A stretch of DNA of 64,000 bases from Selaginella moellendorffii (GCF_000143415.4 NW_003314284.1:730825-794824), one strand, 5' to 3'; positions 28,693-41,940 are shown, counted from the first letter of the stretch. The notes: generated from the letters alone by a model not told the origin. Numbers and translations: made by a program.

Positions 28693-29108
28693 CCCCCCGT
28701 AGGAGACACATGCTTTGGGCTTTCACCCCTTGACCTGTATTAGTACTCAGACTCGATCTTGGACTCAATCTTGGACTTGATCTTGGACCTGACTTCGGGC
28801 TCGATCTCGAACTTGATCTCGGACCCGATCTTGGACTCAACTTCGAACTTGACCTCGGACTCGGTCTCGGACCCGATATTGGATCTCGAACTCTATCTCT
28901 AACTCGGTTTTGGAGTCTGCCTCGGACTCGATCCCGGACTCTATCTCGAACTTGGTCTCAGAATCAATCTTGGACTCGATCTTAGACTCAGTCCTATCCG
29001 ATGAACTCTTTATCATTTCGGTCATACTTTCGGGGATCCTTTAGCCTATGACACTTCGGGGAGTTGGTTCCTTACAACTCCACCACCCATGAAAGAAGTT
29101 CAATGCCC
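28693..29108 (-). mobile_element. Remnant of a LARD LTR end
   Basis: It begins with CTTTGGGCTTTCACCCC, then degenerate TCGGACTCGATCTTGG repeats. It ends with ACAACTCCACCACCCAT, which is the LTR edge plus polypurine tract of the family. It lies in the same orientation as copy B (element on the minus strand). Confidence 0.6.
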
Positions 29109-32100
29109 AGGGCAGATGTGGTGTTCCTAGCATCTTTATTTGAAGAAGAGGCCACTCCTATGATTACAGCTTATTTCGACAGTTCTTTCTACCCCAAAAA
29201 CCAAGTTGCCGGCATTGGAGTTTGGATGATCGATTCTAAGAAGAATAAAGTAGCCGACCTTTCTATCACTTTGCCAGCAACATCAGTTAATGAAGCAGAG
29301 TACTTGGCGGCTATCAATGCCATGAAGTTGGCCACAAATCTCAAGTTTAGGCGAGTCACTTTCATTGGAGATGTGCAACTCATCATACGCCAACTTACTA
29401 GAGAATACCAAGTCCACAAGGAGAACCTGAAAGAGCTATGGCAGCGGGCGGTCAACCTAAAGGATGAGTTCTCTCATATGACTTTTTAAAGTGTCCCTTG
29501 TGAAGAAAAATTTTGGGTGGATAGGTTATCACATCAAGCAATCACCATGATGCGAGAGGCAAGAGGCACTCCCTGCTCTTTGGTTTCCAAAGTCGAGAAG
29601 GAATCTAAGATAGATGAACCCCTTGAGCCTAAGGTTTCTCGAGACTCCAGGGTTCATGCCATTTTACTAGGTGATGACAAGGATCCGGTCTTTATCGCCA
29701 CATCACTTGCTTCAACAAACATAGCAAAGCTCTTGGATCTCCTTCACTATTTCAAGGACGTGTTTTCTTGGGACTACGGCCAGCTTCAAGGAGTTCCCAT
29801 GGACACAATCATGCACAGTATTGTGCTTTCAGAGTCAGCCAAACTAGTTTGTCAAAAGATGCGGCATTTTAGCCCAATAGCTCATACAGAGATGAAGTTG
29901 GAGATCGAGCGACTTCTAGCAGCCGGCTTTATTTACCCTTTGGAGAGCTCAGAGTGGGTGGCCAATCTCATCCCTACATGCAAGGCAAATGGAAAACTCT
30001 GCCTATGCGTTGACTTTGAGACTTGAATAAGGCAACTGCAAAAGATCACTTTCCAACTCTGTTTATCGATGCAATTGTGGATGAGATGGCAAAACACTGA
30101 TACTACTCTTTCATGGATGGCTTTTCAGAGTACAACCAGATCTTCATTCACCCTAATCATCGAGATCTTACAGCCTTTTGAACACCTTGGGGCGTCTTCG
30201 CTTTCAATGTCCTCCTGTTTGGCTTGTATAATGCCGAAGCTACTTTTCAACACTTTATGACTCATGCCTTTCACAACTTGATTGGAAGTGCCTTGAGGGT
30301 GTATATGGATGATCTTTGCAAGACTTCGAACTCCTTCAAGGACCACCTTGTGCACTTGGAGCAGATCTTCACTTGCTGCCGACAACACAAGTTTTCATTG
30401 AACCCGGCAAAGTGTAAATTCGGGGTGACTGAAGGCTAGTTGCTAGGCTTTGATGTCTCACTAAATGGGATCAAACCCCAGGTAGCCAAGGCTTAGGAGA
30501 TTTTGGACTGAAACCCACAAACCAATGTGAAGCAGCTTCGTAGCTTCCTCGGGCAAACGGGTTTCTTTTGCCATTTCCTCCACAACTATGCTACACGTTC
30601 CTGGCCTCTGATAGCTCTGCTACAACACAACGTTCCATTTGTCTAGGGTGAGTCCCAGCATCAAGTCTTTGAATCATTGAAGCAGTCACTCCACACAGCC
30701 CCAATACTCCAACCACCAGAATGACAACTTCCTTTCGACATTTACATCACAACGATTACAGAGGCTTTTGGAGTATGCCTTTGCCAATGGTCACAGCCTG
30801 GCAAGCCACCACATGCAACATACTATGCCTCACATTCGTTCAAGGAGACTGAGAAGAAGTACATGGATGTAGAAAAAGAAGCAATGGCTGTAGTTTACAC
30901 CTTGGAGCAATTTCGTCACTTTCTCACTGGAGCCTATATCCATTTCTATGTCTGTTTTAATGTGCTCACCTTTCTTTTACAGTGATTGGTTCACAGTCCT
31001 CGTACTTTATCTTGGATTGTGACCATCCAAGAGTTCCAGCCAACTTTTCACATGCGGCGGAAGCGCATGATGGATCCGAGCGAATTCCTGGTTGCTGAAG
31101 CTACTTCCTTTGTGGTCCCAGCAGCATTACAAGACATTGCAGTGTACCTGGATTCAGGTCAATTCCCACCGGATTCCTCACCGAGATCCGAGCACGGGGA
31201 TTTTGCCTTCTCAATAGACACCTTTACAAGAGGACTTCTCAGGAAGTTTTGTTGCGGTGTGTGGGGGAACACAAGGTCCTTGAGATCCTTCGCGCTTTCC
31301 ACTCTTGTGTGGGGCATTTCTCAAGACGGGTCACAACACAGCTCCTCTTGTGCCATGGATACTTTTGGCCTTGGATTCACCAGGACAGCTTGGCCTATGC
31401 CAAGGCATGTGAGCAGTGCCAACGGTTCAACCCCCGGAGCCATGTTCCATGTCTTCCTTTCCAGCTCATTACTTCTTTGGGTCCTTTTTTCCAGTGGGGA
31501 CTTGACATTGTCTATTGAGCTCAAAAGGACAGCAATATATCATCGTGGCAATGGACTATTTCACAAAATGGGTTAAGGCCACCCCTCTACTACCAGCAGA
31601 TCAACAGTCTACAGCAAATTTTGTCTACGAGTACATCATTTGCCGATTTGGAGTTCTTGCTGTTTTGATTTCCGATCGTGGCAGTGGCTTCCTTGGACAA
31701 GTGATGCAACATCTTCTCCAGCAGCTGCAGGTCAAGCACGTGAAGAGCAGCAGCTATTATCCTGGGTGCAATGGCCAAGTAAAGTCTAGCAACAAGATAT
31801 TGAAGACAGTCATCTCAAAGCTTGTGGAGGATCACCCAAGGTGTTGGCACGAGCACTTGGTTATGGCGTTATGGGCCTTTTGAACGTCCTTCAAAACATC
31901 CATCTCTGCAACCCCATTCTCCCTTGTCTATGGGATAGATGTTGTGCTTCCAGTGGAGATCCAGATACCATCACTCTCACTTCCATTTCGATATGCAGTA
32001 GCAATGCAGCTTAGCAATAAGGACTTGTAGGTTCTTGCCTTGGACGAATAGCAACGATCCACGACTGAACATCTCCTTCGGGGCAAGCAGAAGATCAAGT

Positions 32101-32605
32101 CCGTCATTGATCACTAGTGCTCTACCAAACCATTCGAGGATGGCAATCTTGTTCTACTCAAAGAGTTTACACCACCATCGAAGTTCTCCCCTCGTTGGAC
32201 CAACCCCTACTTTGTCCAGCAACACATCAGAGGTGGAGCATATGTGCTAGTTGATGTTGATGGACGTGAACTCCCACACACTCACAACCACTCTCACCTC
32301 AAACGCTTCATCCGGTGAGGCATTCCTCTTCTTTTCTTTTTCTTTTTCTTTTCCTTCCTTTCTTTCACTTTACTTTCATGGCTCTTTTTCTTACTTTCAG
32401 GGGGTGTTTCTCCATTGGACCATGGCCCATGCCTTGGATTTCATGCTCAAGTTACATTGTTGTTTGTATGGATGTTCCTCGCTTGCCCCGGTCTATGTTC
32501 CAGGTCCTTTGGCCCTTCCTTTACCATTACTACACCCCACATATTCCCCTCACTCATTCCATATCCTCTACACTCGCAGTTCCATCACCAATCACATTCT
32601 GTAGA
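29109..32605 (+). pseudogene. Decayed second gypsy copy (extra RNase H, RT, RNase H, integrase, 3' tail)
   Basis: Collinear with the gypsy element from about 18,310 down to 14,365, in opposite orientation. Visible parts: extra RNase H at about 29,115-29,560 (AYFDSSFYPKNQ, VNEAEYLAA, FIGDVQLIIRQL); pre-RT linker and RT start at 29,517-30,026 (KDVFSWDYGQL, ERLLAAGFIYPLE); YMDD-type site near 30,300 (RVYMDDLCKTS); integrase fragments at 31,249-31,883 (VAMDYFTKWVKAT, LISDRGSGFLG). Many stops and frameshifts interrupt it. It lacks the foreign integrase fragment found in the other copy, showing that fragment was gained. Confidence 0.85.
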
Positions 32606-33014
32606 TATGCCAAATGAGCAAATCTGGACACTTTTCATAAATAGCATTTGGGATCGAAATGAGACTAACACAAAGGGCATGATAACGAGGGTGTTTGGCA
32701 GACATAGTAAGCTATCATCTAGCGATATTGAGGGACTAGTCTCAATACACGAGGGTTCTTGTCACTAGCCAATACAAGATATAACAAGATGGGTAATCCT
32801 TACTAGGCTAAGTATGCTTAGCTAATAACACGTAGGAATTCCGTCCTTATGCTCATCCAGTCTAAGTACACTCGAAATGCTTAGTTAACTCCACTAGCAC
32901 AAGAGGGGCTGATAAAGTGTCTAGCAATACCAACCTCCTGCCATCGTGGCAGTAAAGAAAGAGTGTCCGTAAGGACTAGCCGACAAGTAATTTTCGATAC
33001 CCGAAGTCACATTC
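32606..33014. other. Non-coding repeat shared (inverted) with 42,900-43,190
   Basis: Contains AATGAGCAAATCTGGACAC and CATTTGGGATCGAAATGAGA, which recur inverted and diverged around 43,020-43,100. No coding signal is seen. Its element of origin is unknown. Confidence 0.45.
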
Positions 33015-33722
33015 GCGACACACAAGCCCGACCACTAAGTCCCATTGTCCTCTAAGACTTCCTTACCACATAATTGTATCCTTGGTCACTACACCAGAGG
33101 ACCACTCCTCTTCCTTTCAATAGTCTGGGACTTTGGGACAACATTTTAGAACACCGTGGCCCTACACAAGCCTCATGGGTACTCTCCCACCTTCCGCCTT
33201 TGGGTGCTCTAGCCATGGGCTTTTAGTGGTTATCTCATCACCCAACACTTGGGTATAGCCTTCTTGGGCCAAATTGGCTCCATTGAGGTCCAACCCTCAC
33301 ACTCGCCCTACTATACTCTACACCCCACCGTCCCCCCCCCCTCTAAGGGATGATTGCTTTGGGCTTTCACCCAACAGCCTGTATTAATATTCGAACTCCA
33401 TCTCAAACTCTATCTCGGGTCTATCTCAGGCTCCATCTCGGGTTCATCTCAGACTCCATCTTGGACTCCATCTTGGGTCCATCTCGGACTCCATCTCGGG
33501 TCTTATGTTGGTCCTTTAGTGTCCCTTTTCTAGAGACTCACTTATGGCTTGCTTCGTGCTTGTTCTCGAGCACTTCGTTGGGAGTTGCACTCTCATTCTC
33601 GACTATTCAAGTCGGAGTTTTTAGTCCAAATGTGTTACTCCTGTTTGGCTTCTACTTCGGCCACCACCATATGGCACCCTTTCAGCTCCACTTTTGGGGC
33701 TTTGGGATTTGTGTCTCATACT
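33015..33722 (-). mobile_element. Partial LARD LTR
   Basis: Diverged copy of the LTR from its middle to its edge (GCCCGACCACTAAGTCCC, CTTTGGGCTTTCACCC, then GTGTCTCATA at the end). The minisatellite part is shortened. It lies directly before the tandem repeat into which copy B inserted. Confidence 0.65.
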
Positions 33723-33783
33723 AGGGAAGGATAGTATGACTAAGAATAGTTAAACTTACTAAGCCAAGGGGAATCAACACTTC

Positions 33784-33968
33784 AATTTCCATACTAAAAC
33801 TATCAATCTTTTTATTGTATAGATTAGATATTCCTTGTAAGGCACTAATCATTCAATTGTACCATAGTCCCACAGTGGATACCTTCATCACTAAAACTAC
33901 CAATCTTTCTATTGTGCAAATCAAATATTTCATATGATGTTATTAGTCATCCATCTATACCATAGTCT
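33784..33968. repeat. Tandem repeat, about 107-bp unit (left part)
   Basis: Units carry CACTAAAACTACCAATC, GATTAGATATTC and ACCATAGTCCCACAGTGGATACC. The array is split by copy B and resumes at 41,564. Confidence 0.7.
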
Positions 33969-35070
33969 TGTAAGCGACTAAATTTTCCATTCTACTTTAG
34001 TCACTTAACCACACCTCCGACCACTTGGAGGAGTCTCATTCACAACCTCCATAAGTCCAATCCAGGACTTGGGACTTGCTAGCCTTGAGAATGGCATCCA
34101 TGCCACTCAACATTTGCACTTGGTCCAAGTGCTCCACGTGTCCGATCCCATGACCGACACTCAAAGGTACCACCGACATGCCAGCCCGTTACGCTAAGGC
34201 CATGCCCAATCACTTTTGCCACACTGGCAGTCCATTACCACTTGCATCACAGTCTTGGCTCTCCAAGACTAGGCAAACCATCCGTGAGTGGTCATCTGAG
34301 ATCCACTCCTTAGCACCCCTAGGATGCCCACCGACAAGGGGAATAGCCTTCCCCAATATCCCTCTGTCAGTCCCCACTAAGTCCCTTTCTGCCCCTGGCC
34401 GTGTTTGCCAACACTGCCACTTGATCGAGACCCACAGGCCCGACCACTAAGTCCCACGGTCCTCTGGGACTTCCTCACCACACGACTGTGTCCTTGGTCA
34501 CTACCCCAGAGGACTGCTCCTCTTCCTTTCCACAGTCTGGGCCTTTGGGGCAACATTTCGGAACACCGTGGCCTTACGCGAGCCACCTGGGTACTCTCCT
34601 CGCCTTCTGCCCTTAGGTGCTCTAGCCATGGGCTTAGAGCGAGGTTCCGTTGAGCCACGCCTGGTATCCAAGTAGGTAGTGCCACCCACACTTGGACTGG
34701 GAGCATCGGCCAGTCGATCTCCCGGGGGAACTAGAGCCGGCTCTTGAACACTTCACCAAGCTACCCCACTTGTCGGTCTGTGTTCACTCTAGTCTTGGAC
34801 TTCCCAGTGGGCAGCTCATCACCCAACACTGGGTCCGGCCTTCCTGGGCCAAACTGGCCTTTCCTGGCCAAACTGGCTCCACTGCAGTCCTCCCCCTACT
34901 ATACTTTTGGAGCTCACCAAACCCCCCAGGGTCTGGGAGACGAACGCTTTGGGCTTTCACCCTCTCAGGCTCGGACTCGGACTCGGACTCGGACTCGGAC
35001 TCGGACTCAGACTCGGGCTCGGACTCGGACTCGGGCTCGGGCTCAGCCTCGGTCTCGGTCTCGGTCCCGA

Positions 35071-35111
<41 letters not shown>

Positions 35112-35783
35112 ACTTCGGACTCCATCTCGGGTCCATCTCGGACTCCATCTCGGACTCCATCTCGGACTCCATCTCGGGTCCATCTCGGACTCCATTTCGA
35201 GTCCATCTCGGACTCCATCTCGGGTCCATCTCGGACTCCATCTCGGACTCCATTTCGGGTCCATCTCGGGTCCACCTCGGACTCCATCTCGGACTCCATT
35301 TCGGGTCCATCTCGGGTCCACCTCGGACTCCATCTCGGACTCCATCTCGGACTCCATCTCCGACTCCATCTCGGACTCCACTTCGGACTCCAACTGGGGT
35401 CCATCTCGGACTCCACTTCGGACTCCAACTCGGGTCCATCTCGGACTCCACTTCGGACTCCAACTCGGGTCCATCTCGGACTCCACTTCGGACTCCAACT
35501 CGGGTTCATCTTGGACTCCATTTCGGACTCCAACTCGAGTCCATCTCGGACACTTCCACGTGTCATGTGTTGGTCCTTTTTGGGTCCCTTTCTGGAGCCT
35601 CGCTTTTTGCTCGCTTCGTGCTCGTTCCTCGAGCACTTCGTTGGGAGTTCCACTCCCGCTCTCGACCTTTCAAGTCGGAGCTTTTGGTCCAAATGTGTTA
35701 CGCTCGTTTGGCTCTCGCTTCGGCCACTACCACGTGGTGCCCTTCCAGCTCCACTTTGGGGCCTAGGGATTTTGTGTCTCACA
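33969..35783 (-). repeat. 3' LTR of copy B
   Basis: Near identical to 39749-41563. It contains a block of GACTCG 6-mers (about 34,967-35,110) and 12-nt ACTCCATCTCGG/GTCCATCTCGG units to about 35,545. Confidence 0.9.
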
Positions 35784-38700
35784 ACTCCACCACCCATAGA
35801 CGAAGTTCGATGTCCTCATCGAACGGTAAACCATTTTGTAAAATAACACTCACATGTGTTACCATTTCCATCCTTGGCACCTAGCCAATATTTGTCAATG
35901 GTTTGACATTGAAAGCTCACCAGGCCTTCTCCATATTCGTCAATGGTTTGACATTGAAGGCTCACCATGCCTTTTGCATATGCCTCCATGGTTTGACACC
36001 AAAGGCTCACCATGCCTTGCCTATCCTCTAAGGAGGGTAGTCTCTCCAACTTAGAGACTGATTGGACCACATGTAGTGGTTCTCTCCTTTTATTGGTTTA
36101 GTTCTCGCTAAATCTCTTAGAGACCCTTCTCTAAGTCAATCCCACTACTCCTTCTCGAGTAGTCTCAATTTCCATCTATCATACTTTGTGCTAGGGCTGT
36201 CCATGGCCCTATCATTTGGCTACCTTACCGCTCCCTCACTTTGAGCTTTTACTTCGCCAAATTGGAACACTTAGGAATCCATCCTTGGTAGTCCACTTCC
36301 TTTCCCACAAGCTGTTAGCATTGAACACATTAGTGTTCCTTGGCTAACTTTGCCATTTGGATCCCTTCCATTAAATTCCATGGCCCAAACTTGGCCACTA
36401 GTCCTTTGCTCCTATCCTTGATTGTTGCACCCAGCAACATCGGATCGCTACCTCCATCTTTGAGGTATCCTTTCGGTTCCATAGCAAAGACTCTTCTTTG
36501 CCAAGTCCGGAGGATGTTCACCCCTAGTACGTCTCTTTAGCATCTTCTGCTATGGGCTCTATCCATGGCCCAACTTCGTGACCCTCCCATGGGTCTTTTA
36601 TAGAGACTACTTTCCTCGGACTCACTATGCCATCGGACGGACATAGTTTATTTCCCTTAGGTGCTTTTCCCACTTGGTCATCACGACCAAGCCACACCAT
36701 CTTAAACAGTTCAATTTCAACATTTTGAACCAGGAACTTCATTCCTTAGCCAACCAAGGACCTTGTCCTTATCTGGCCATAAGATCACCTAGTGATCTCA
36801 CCTTGGCACCTTAACAGAGTTGCCAAGAGGTACTTGGTCTTCTAGACCTCCAAGTTGTTGACTATAACCCCGGGGGCATCCCCCACACTTGGCGGTGCAC
36901 CCAAGCTAGCCCTTACGGCCAAGGGTTCATAGCAACTGAGATTAGGTGTCCCCATCTCACTCACCACGACCTTGGTGCTACTTGCACCAAAGCGTTCAAG
37001 TTAGATATGCCGAGCTTCCACACTAAGCAATCTAACCGTGCATCACGACTCCGAGGCATCCCTCGCTTGGCGGTGTGCCCAAACCAGTCTCCCCACTGAG
37101 AGTCCATGACCACCGAAATATGAGTGTCCTCATATTCCAAACCATCACCACGCCCTAGTGATTTGGGACTCGAACCCAAGCACTAGAGGGTCGGGACTCG
37201 AACCCAACCTTCGTATATGCATCTACGGACGGCATCACACAAGATGCCTGGCGTGACTCCCCACGCCGGTGCACCAACTTATTTTTAAAGCGCGCTACAG
37301 ATCACAGCTTAGGAACCTAGTTCCTCCACACTGCCAAGTCCTCTCCCTTGACATGTCTGTGATCATGCATGGACTCCTCCATGCTCGGCCCCATGGCCCA
37401 CCCTTTTTGAAGTTATCGCCTTCAACTAGGGTATTTGTTCCCCCGACGTGCCAATCTCGCTTGGCAAGTTCTCCGACCACTGTAACATGGTTCTTGCATA
37501 AGCGTGAAAGTCCTTGACCATCGACTTTCGTTCAAAGCCCTCTCTTTGAACACTCGGGAACTACTTCCCTAACCTTGATAGCCTTGCCTCATGGCAAGCT
37601 TCAAGACCACGCTTCTGCTGCGCCACTCTGATTTCGCGCGTTCCATGAACCATTTACACTTGGCCTTTCTAGGTACTAAGCTACCTAGAATCGTCTTTGG
37701 GAACCTTGAAGGAACTCTGTCCCTCAGCTTGCTAAGGCCTCCCTTTTGCAAGCCTTCCAAATGCCACATAGTCTAACATGGACAATTCCATAACTTAGAC
37801 TCTCCATGGCATCACGGTTGCTAGCGGCAACACCCTCGAGCCCCCACTTGATTCCCCACTCCCAGCTGGCATAACCAACCTTGGTTATGCCCTTCGATTT
37901 CTATGGTTCAGTTCCATCCCAATACTACTTGCCTTTGGCTTCACACCTTTCCTTCGGTCATTCTCCTCTAGATAAGGAGGATAGCTTTGCACTTTCTATC
38001 ATGCCTTAGCAAGTATTCTTAGGGATGAACCTACCCAATAGCCCAGGGAGTGGTTCCTCAATCCGGGTATGCTCACCTTATAATCCCACACACTGGGATT
38101 ACATTGTTGCTTATGGGCCTTTACATGCCCATCACTAGCCTTGCCAAAATTCCATTTTTGGCTTTGTCCAACTTGGGTAGACAGTCCTCTCCTGTCTCCG
38201 CAACCTTGGACATTTGGATAGCACCTTCTATCCATCATTCGCTAGGGATTTAGTCCCTTGGGCTTTATCCATTGCCCCCGCGACATCAAACACCACCTTC
38301 TGGTGTTCTAGAGTGTTCAGGTGTCCCAATGATGGCTTTCTTGACAATGAGTATTTCCTTTTATGACATTGACTTACTATATCGCAACATAAGCAACTTA
38401 TCCCCCGCAAGGGTATATCCAACTTCCCTATGCTAGAAGTCTTGGGTAGCTACCTTCTACCCGTTTAACCAGTTATTTTGCACCTCTTGCTTAGTTGCCT
38501 CATAGTTGTCAAGTCCTACAACTCATTGCTTGGTGCTTTCACACCTCCATCATTATCTGGGTCACCACACTCCAACTGCATGCTCTGCAGCTTAGGCTAT
38601 GCCATTCCCATTTCCATTGGGATTCCTTTGGCAAGGGGTTCTCATGAACCCACCAACATAGCCTCAAGGTATCACACCTTGGCACATTTGGTGTCTCCAC

Positions 38701-39748
38701 ACCATCGGCTCCACGAGCCTACCTCTATGACACTTCCCCTTCGTGTTTAAGTCTTTACCAAGACCAACACCGCTCTTTCTCATGCCAACCATCTGTTAGC
38801 ACTGCACCATAGAGGTCACACACAACTTTGTGTCAAAGTTGTTTTCTCCTGGGAACACCTTTCCCATAACTTTAGCATGGCACATTTTGCCATCGATGAG
38901 ATACCCTCTGTTCTCATCCTTGGATCCTATGATCCCCCCCCCATCCTTCGTGGGGTGCAACACACCTCAGTCCAAATGCTTCAATCAGTCCTTTTAGGAC
39001 CTTTCCTTGACTCTACTTGAGTCATCCAGCAGTTTTGGACTTGGTTCATCCACAGACCCGTAAGGTCCCACTTGTGAGGCACTAGCTCACTGGAATACAC
39101 TTCCTGCATTCCTGTCCTACTCAGAAGGACTATTTTCACAAGTGTTACTCTGACACTTGTTTTTGTTCTCTGGGGCAACCTCTGCCCCTTAGGACTACTT
39201 GTCCATGTGATGAGAATACCAACTCATCTCTAAGTACACCCCCCAACTCCTTGGGTTGTTCCAGCATTTATTAAAGGTAGCCCCGGCTACCATTTCAAGG
39301 ACTTGAGTCCTCTTCCGTATTTGACCTCCCACGGTCATTACTTCTGGTCTCACATTCATGAGCACCAACCTCAACTATATGAGGATAATCTTGTGACTCC
39401 CTTATTGCTTTGGAGTCTTTATCTTTCCTGTGATCCCAACTTTAGTTGTATACCACAACTACATTGGCCCGTTTGCTGAGTCAAACGCTCATCTGGATCA
39501 CCTCCTCAACTTAATGAGGAAAACCTTGCACTGTTCCCAAGATCCCAAAGTCGTTCCATTATTGGCCCCTTTTCTATCCACCACCTTGTCTACAAGTTCA
39601 CACATGAACTGTAATGGAGAGCCATGTCTTCCCGACCTGCTACTCCTCAAGGATAGGCCCACTTCTCGGACCTTCCGTTGCCAACACCAGTGGTGATATA
39701 CTTGCGCACCAATAAAAGTCGGACTAAGGAACAGCTCCGATACCAAAT
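35784..39748 (-). other. Non-coding interior of copy B
   Basis: I found no retroviral domains, zinc knuckle, YMDD or protease motif in either strand. It includes the uninterrupted counterpart (38,490-38,560) of the site where the gypsy element entered copy A; the target AGGAC is at 38513-38517 on the minus strand. Confidence 0.7.
39734..39745 (-). other. Primer-binding site of copy B (tRNA-iMet type)
   Basis: TGGTATCGGAGC lies 3 nt inside the 5' LTR. It matches the common plant primer site TGGTATCAGAGC at 11 of 12 bases. Confidence 0.85.
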
Positions 39749-40850
39749 TGTGAGCGACTAAATTTTCCATTCTACTTTAGTCACTTAACCACACCTCCGA
39801 CCACTTGGAGGAGTCTCATTCACAACCTCCATAAGTCCAATCCAGGACTTGGGACTTGCTAGCCTTGAGAATGGCATCCATGCCACTCAACATTTGCACT
39901 TGGTCCAAGTGCTCCACGTGTCCGATCCCATGACCGACACTCAAAGGTACCACCGACATGCCAGCCCGTTACGCTAAGGCCATGCCCAATCACTTTTGCC
40001 ACACTGGCAGTCCATTACCACTTGCATCACAGTCTTGGCTCTCCAAGACTAGGCAAACCATCCGTGAGTGGTCATCTGAGATCCACTCCTTAGCACCCCT
40101 AGGATGCCCACCGACAAGGGGAATAGCCTTCCCCAATATCCCTCTGTCAGTCCCCACTAAGTCCCTTTCTGCCCCTGGCCGTGTTTGCCAACACTGCCAC
40201 TTGATCGAGACCCACAGGCCCGACCACTAAGTCCCACGGTCCTCTGGGACTTCCTCACCACACGACTGTGTCCTTGGTCACTACCCCAGAGGACTGCTCC
40301 TCTTCCTTTCCACAGTCTGGGCCTTTGGGGCAACATTTCGGAACACCGTGGCCTTACGCGAGCCACCTGGGTACTCTCCTCGCCTTCTGCCCTTAGGTGC
40401 TCTAGCCATGGGCTTAGAGCGAGGTTCCGTTGAGCCACGCCTGGTATCCAAGTAGGTAGTGCCACCCACACTTGGACTGGGAGCATCGGCCAGTCGATCT
40501 CCCGGGGGAACTAGAGCCGGCTCTTGAACACTTCACCAAGCTACCCCACTTGTCGGTCTGTGTTCACTCTAGTCTTGGACTTCCCAGTGGGCAGCTCATC
40601 ACCCAACACTGGGTCCGGCCTTCCTGGGCCAAACTGGCCTTTCCTGGCCAAACTGGCTCCACTGTAGTCCTCCCCCTACTATACTTTTGGAGCTCACCAA
40701 ACCCCCCAGGGTCTAGGAGACGAACGCTTTGGGCTTTCACCCTCTCAGGCTCGGACTCGGACTCGGACTCGGACTCGGACTCGGACTCGGACTCGGGCTC
40801 GGACTCGGACTCGGGCTCGGGCTCAGCCTCGGTCTCGGTCTCGGTCCCGA

Positions 40851-40891
<41 letters not shown>

Positions 40892-41563
40892 ACTTCAGAC
40901 TCCATCTCGGGTCCATCTCGGACTCCATCTCGGACTCCATCTCGGACTCCATCTCGGGTCCATCTCGGACTCCATTTCGAGTCCATCTCGGACTCCATCT
41001 CGGGTCCATCTCGGACTCCATCTCGGACTCCATTTCGGGTCCATCTCGGGTCCACCTCGGACTCCATCTCGGACTCCATTTCGGGTCCATCTCGGGTCCA
41101 CCTCGGACTCCATCTCGGACTCCATCTCGGACTCCATCTCCGACTCCATCTCGGACTCCACTTCGGACTCCAACTGGGGTCCATCTCGGACTCCACTTCG
41201 GACTCCAACTCGGGTCCATCTCGGACTCCACTTCGGACTCCAACTCGGGTCCATCTCGGACTCCACTTCGGACTCCAACTCGGGTCCATCTTGGACTCCA
41301 TTTCGGACTCCAACTCGAGTCCATCTCGGACACTTCCACGTGTCATGTGTTGGTCCTTTTTGGGTCCCTTTCTGGAGCCTCGCTTTTTGCTCACTTCGTG
41401 CTCGTTCCTCGAGCACTTCGTTGGGAGTTCCACTCCCGCTCTCGACCTTTCAAGTCGGAGCTTTTGGTCCAAATGTGTTACGCTCGTTTGGCTCTCGCTT
41501 CGGCCACTACCACGTGGTGCCCTTCCAGCTCCACTTTGGGGCCTAGGGATTTTGTGTCTCACA
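39749..41563 (-). repeat. 5' LTR of copy B
   Basis: See the 3' LTR. It carries the same GACTCG 6-mer and 12-nt minisatellite blocks (about 40,747-41,325). Any promoter for the element would lie here, but no TATA box could be assigned. Confidence 0.9.
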
Positions 41564-41940
41564 AGTCTCACAATGGATACCTTTATCACTAAAACTACCA
41601 ATCCTTCTACTGTGTAGATCAAATGTTTTATGTGAAACTACTAATCATCCATCTGTACCATAGTCCCATAGTGGATATTTTTATCACTAAAACTACTAAT
41701 CCTTATATTGTGTAGATTAGATATTCTATGTGAAGCAACTTATCATTCACCTATACTACAATCCCACAATGGATACCTTTGTCCATGAATGATATTCTAT
41801 GTGAGGCAACTAATCATTCACCTGTACCACAGTCCCACACTAGATACTTTTGTCCATAGATTAAATATTCCATGTGAAGCAATTCGTCATCCACTTGTAC
41901 TGCAGTCCCACAATGGATACTTTCGTTCATGGATGCCCCA
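41564..41940. repeat. Tandem repeat, about 107-bp unit (right part)
   Basis: Continues the array at 33,784-33,968 with further units (ACCATAGTCCCATAGTGGATA, ACTACTAATCCTTATATTG). The last units are shorter, about 75 bp. It begins with AGTCT, the target duplication of copy B. Confidence 0.7.

Larger units (their letters stand above)
33969..41563 (-). mobile_element. Complete LARD-like non-autonomous LTR retrotransposon (copy B)
   Basis: LTRs of 1,815 bp each (33969-35783 and 39749-41563) begin TGTGAG/TGTAAG and end CTCACA. They differ at only about seven sites that I noticed. The target duplication AGTCT is present on both sides (33964-33968 and 41564-41568). In minus orientation the 5' LTR (39749-41563) is followed by a tRNA-iMet-type primer site at 39734-39745. 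The 3' LTR (33969-35783) is preceded by the purine tract GGGTGGTGGAGT (35784-35795). The interior (about 3.97 kb) has no gag or pol frame, so it must be mobilised in trans. Confidence 0.9.

Noticed and set aside
28185-28743. Proline-rich proteins across the C-rich tract
   Set aside because: Poly-C reads as Pro in every phase; no conserved sequence or start context.
34692-35846. Frames of 325-384 codons on both strands in the LTR (also 40,472-41,622 and 26,474-27,313)
   Set aside because: They are created by GACTCG and 12-nt tandem units without stops, exist in several phases at once and repeat identically in the paired LTR.
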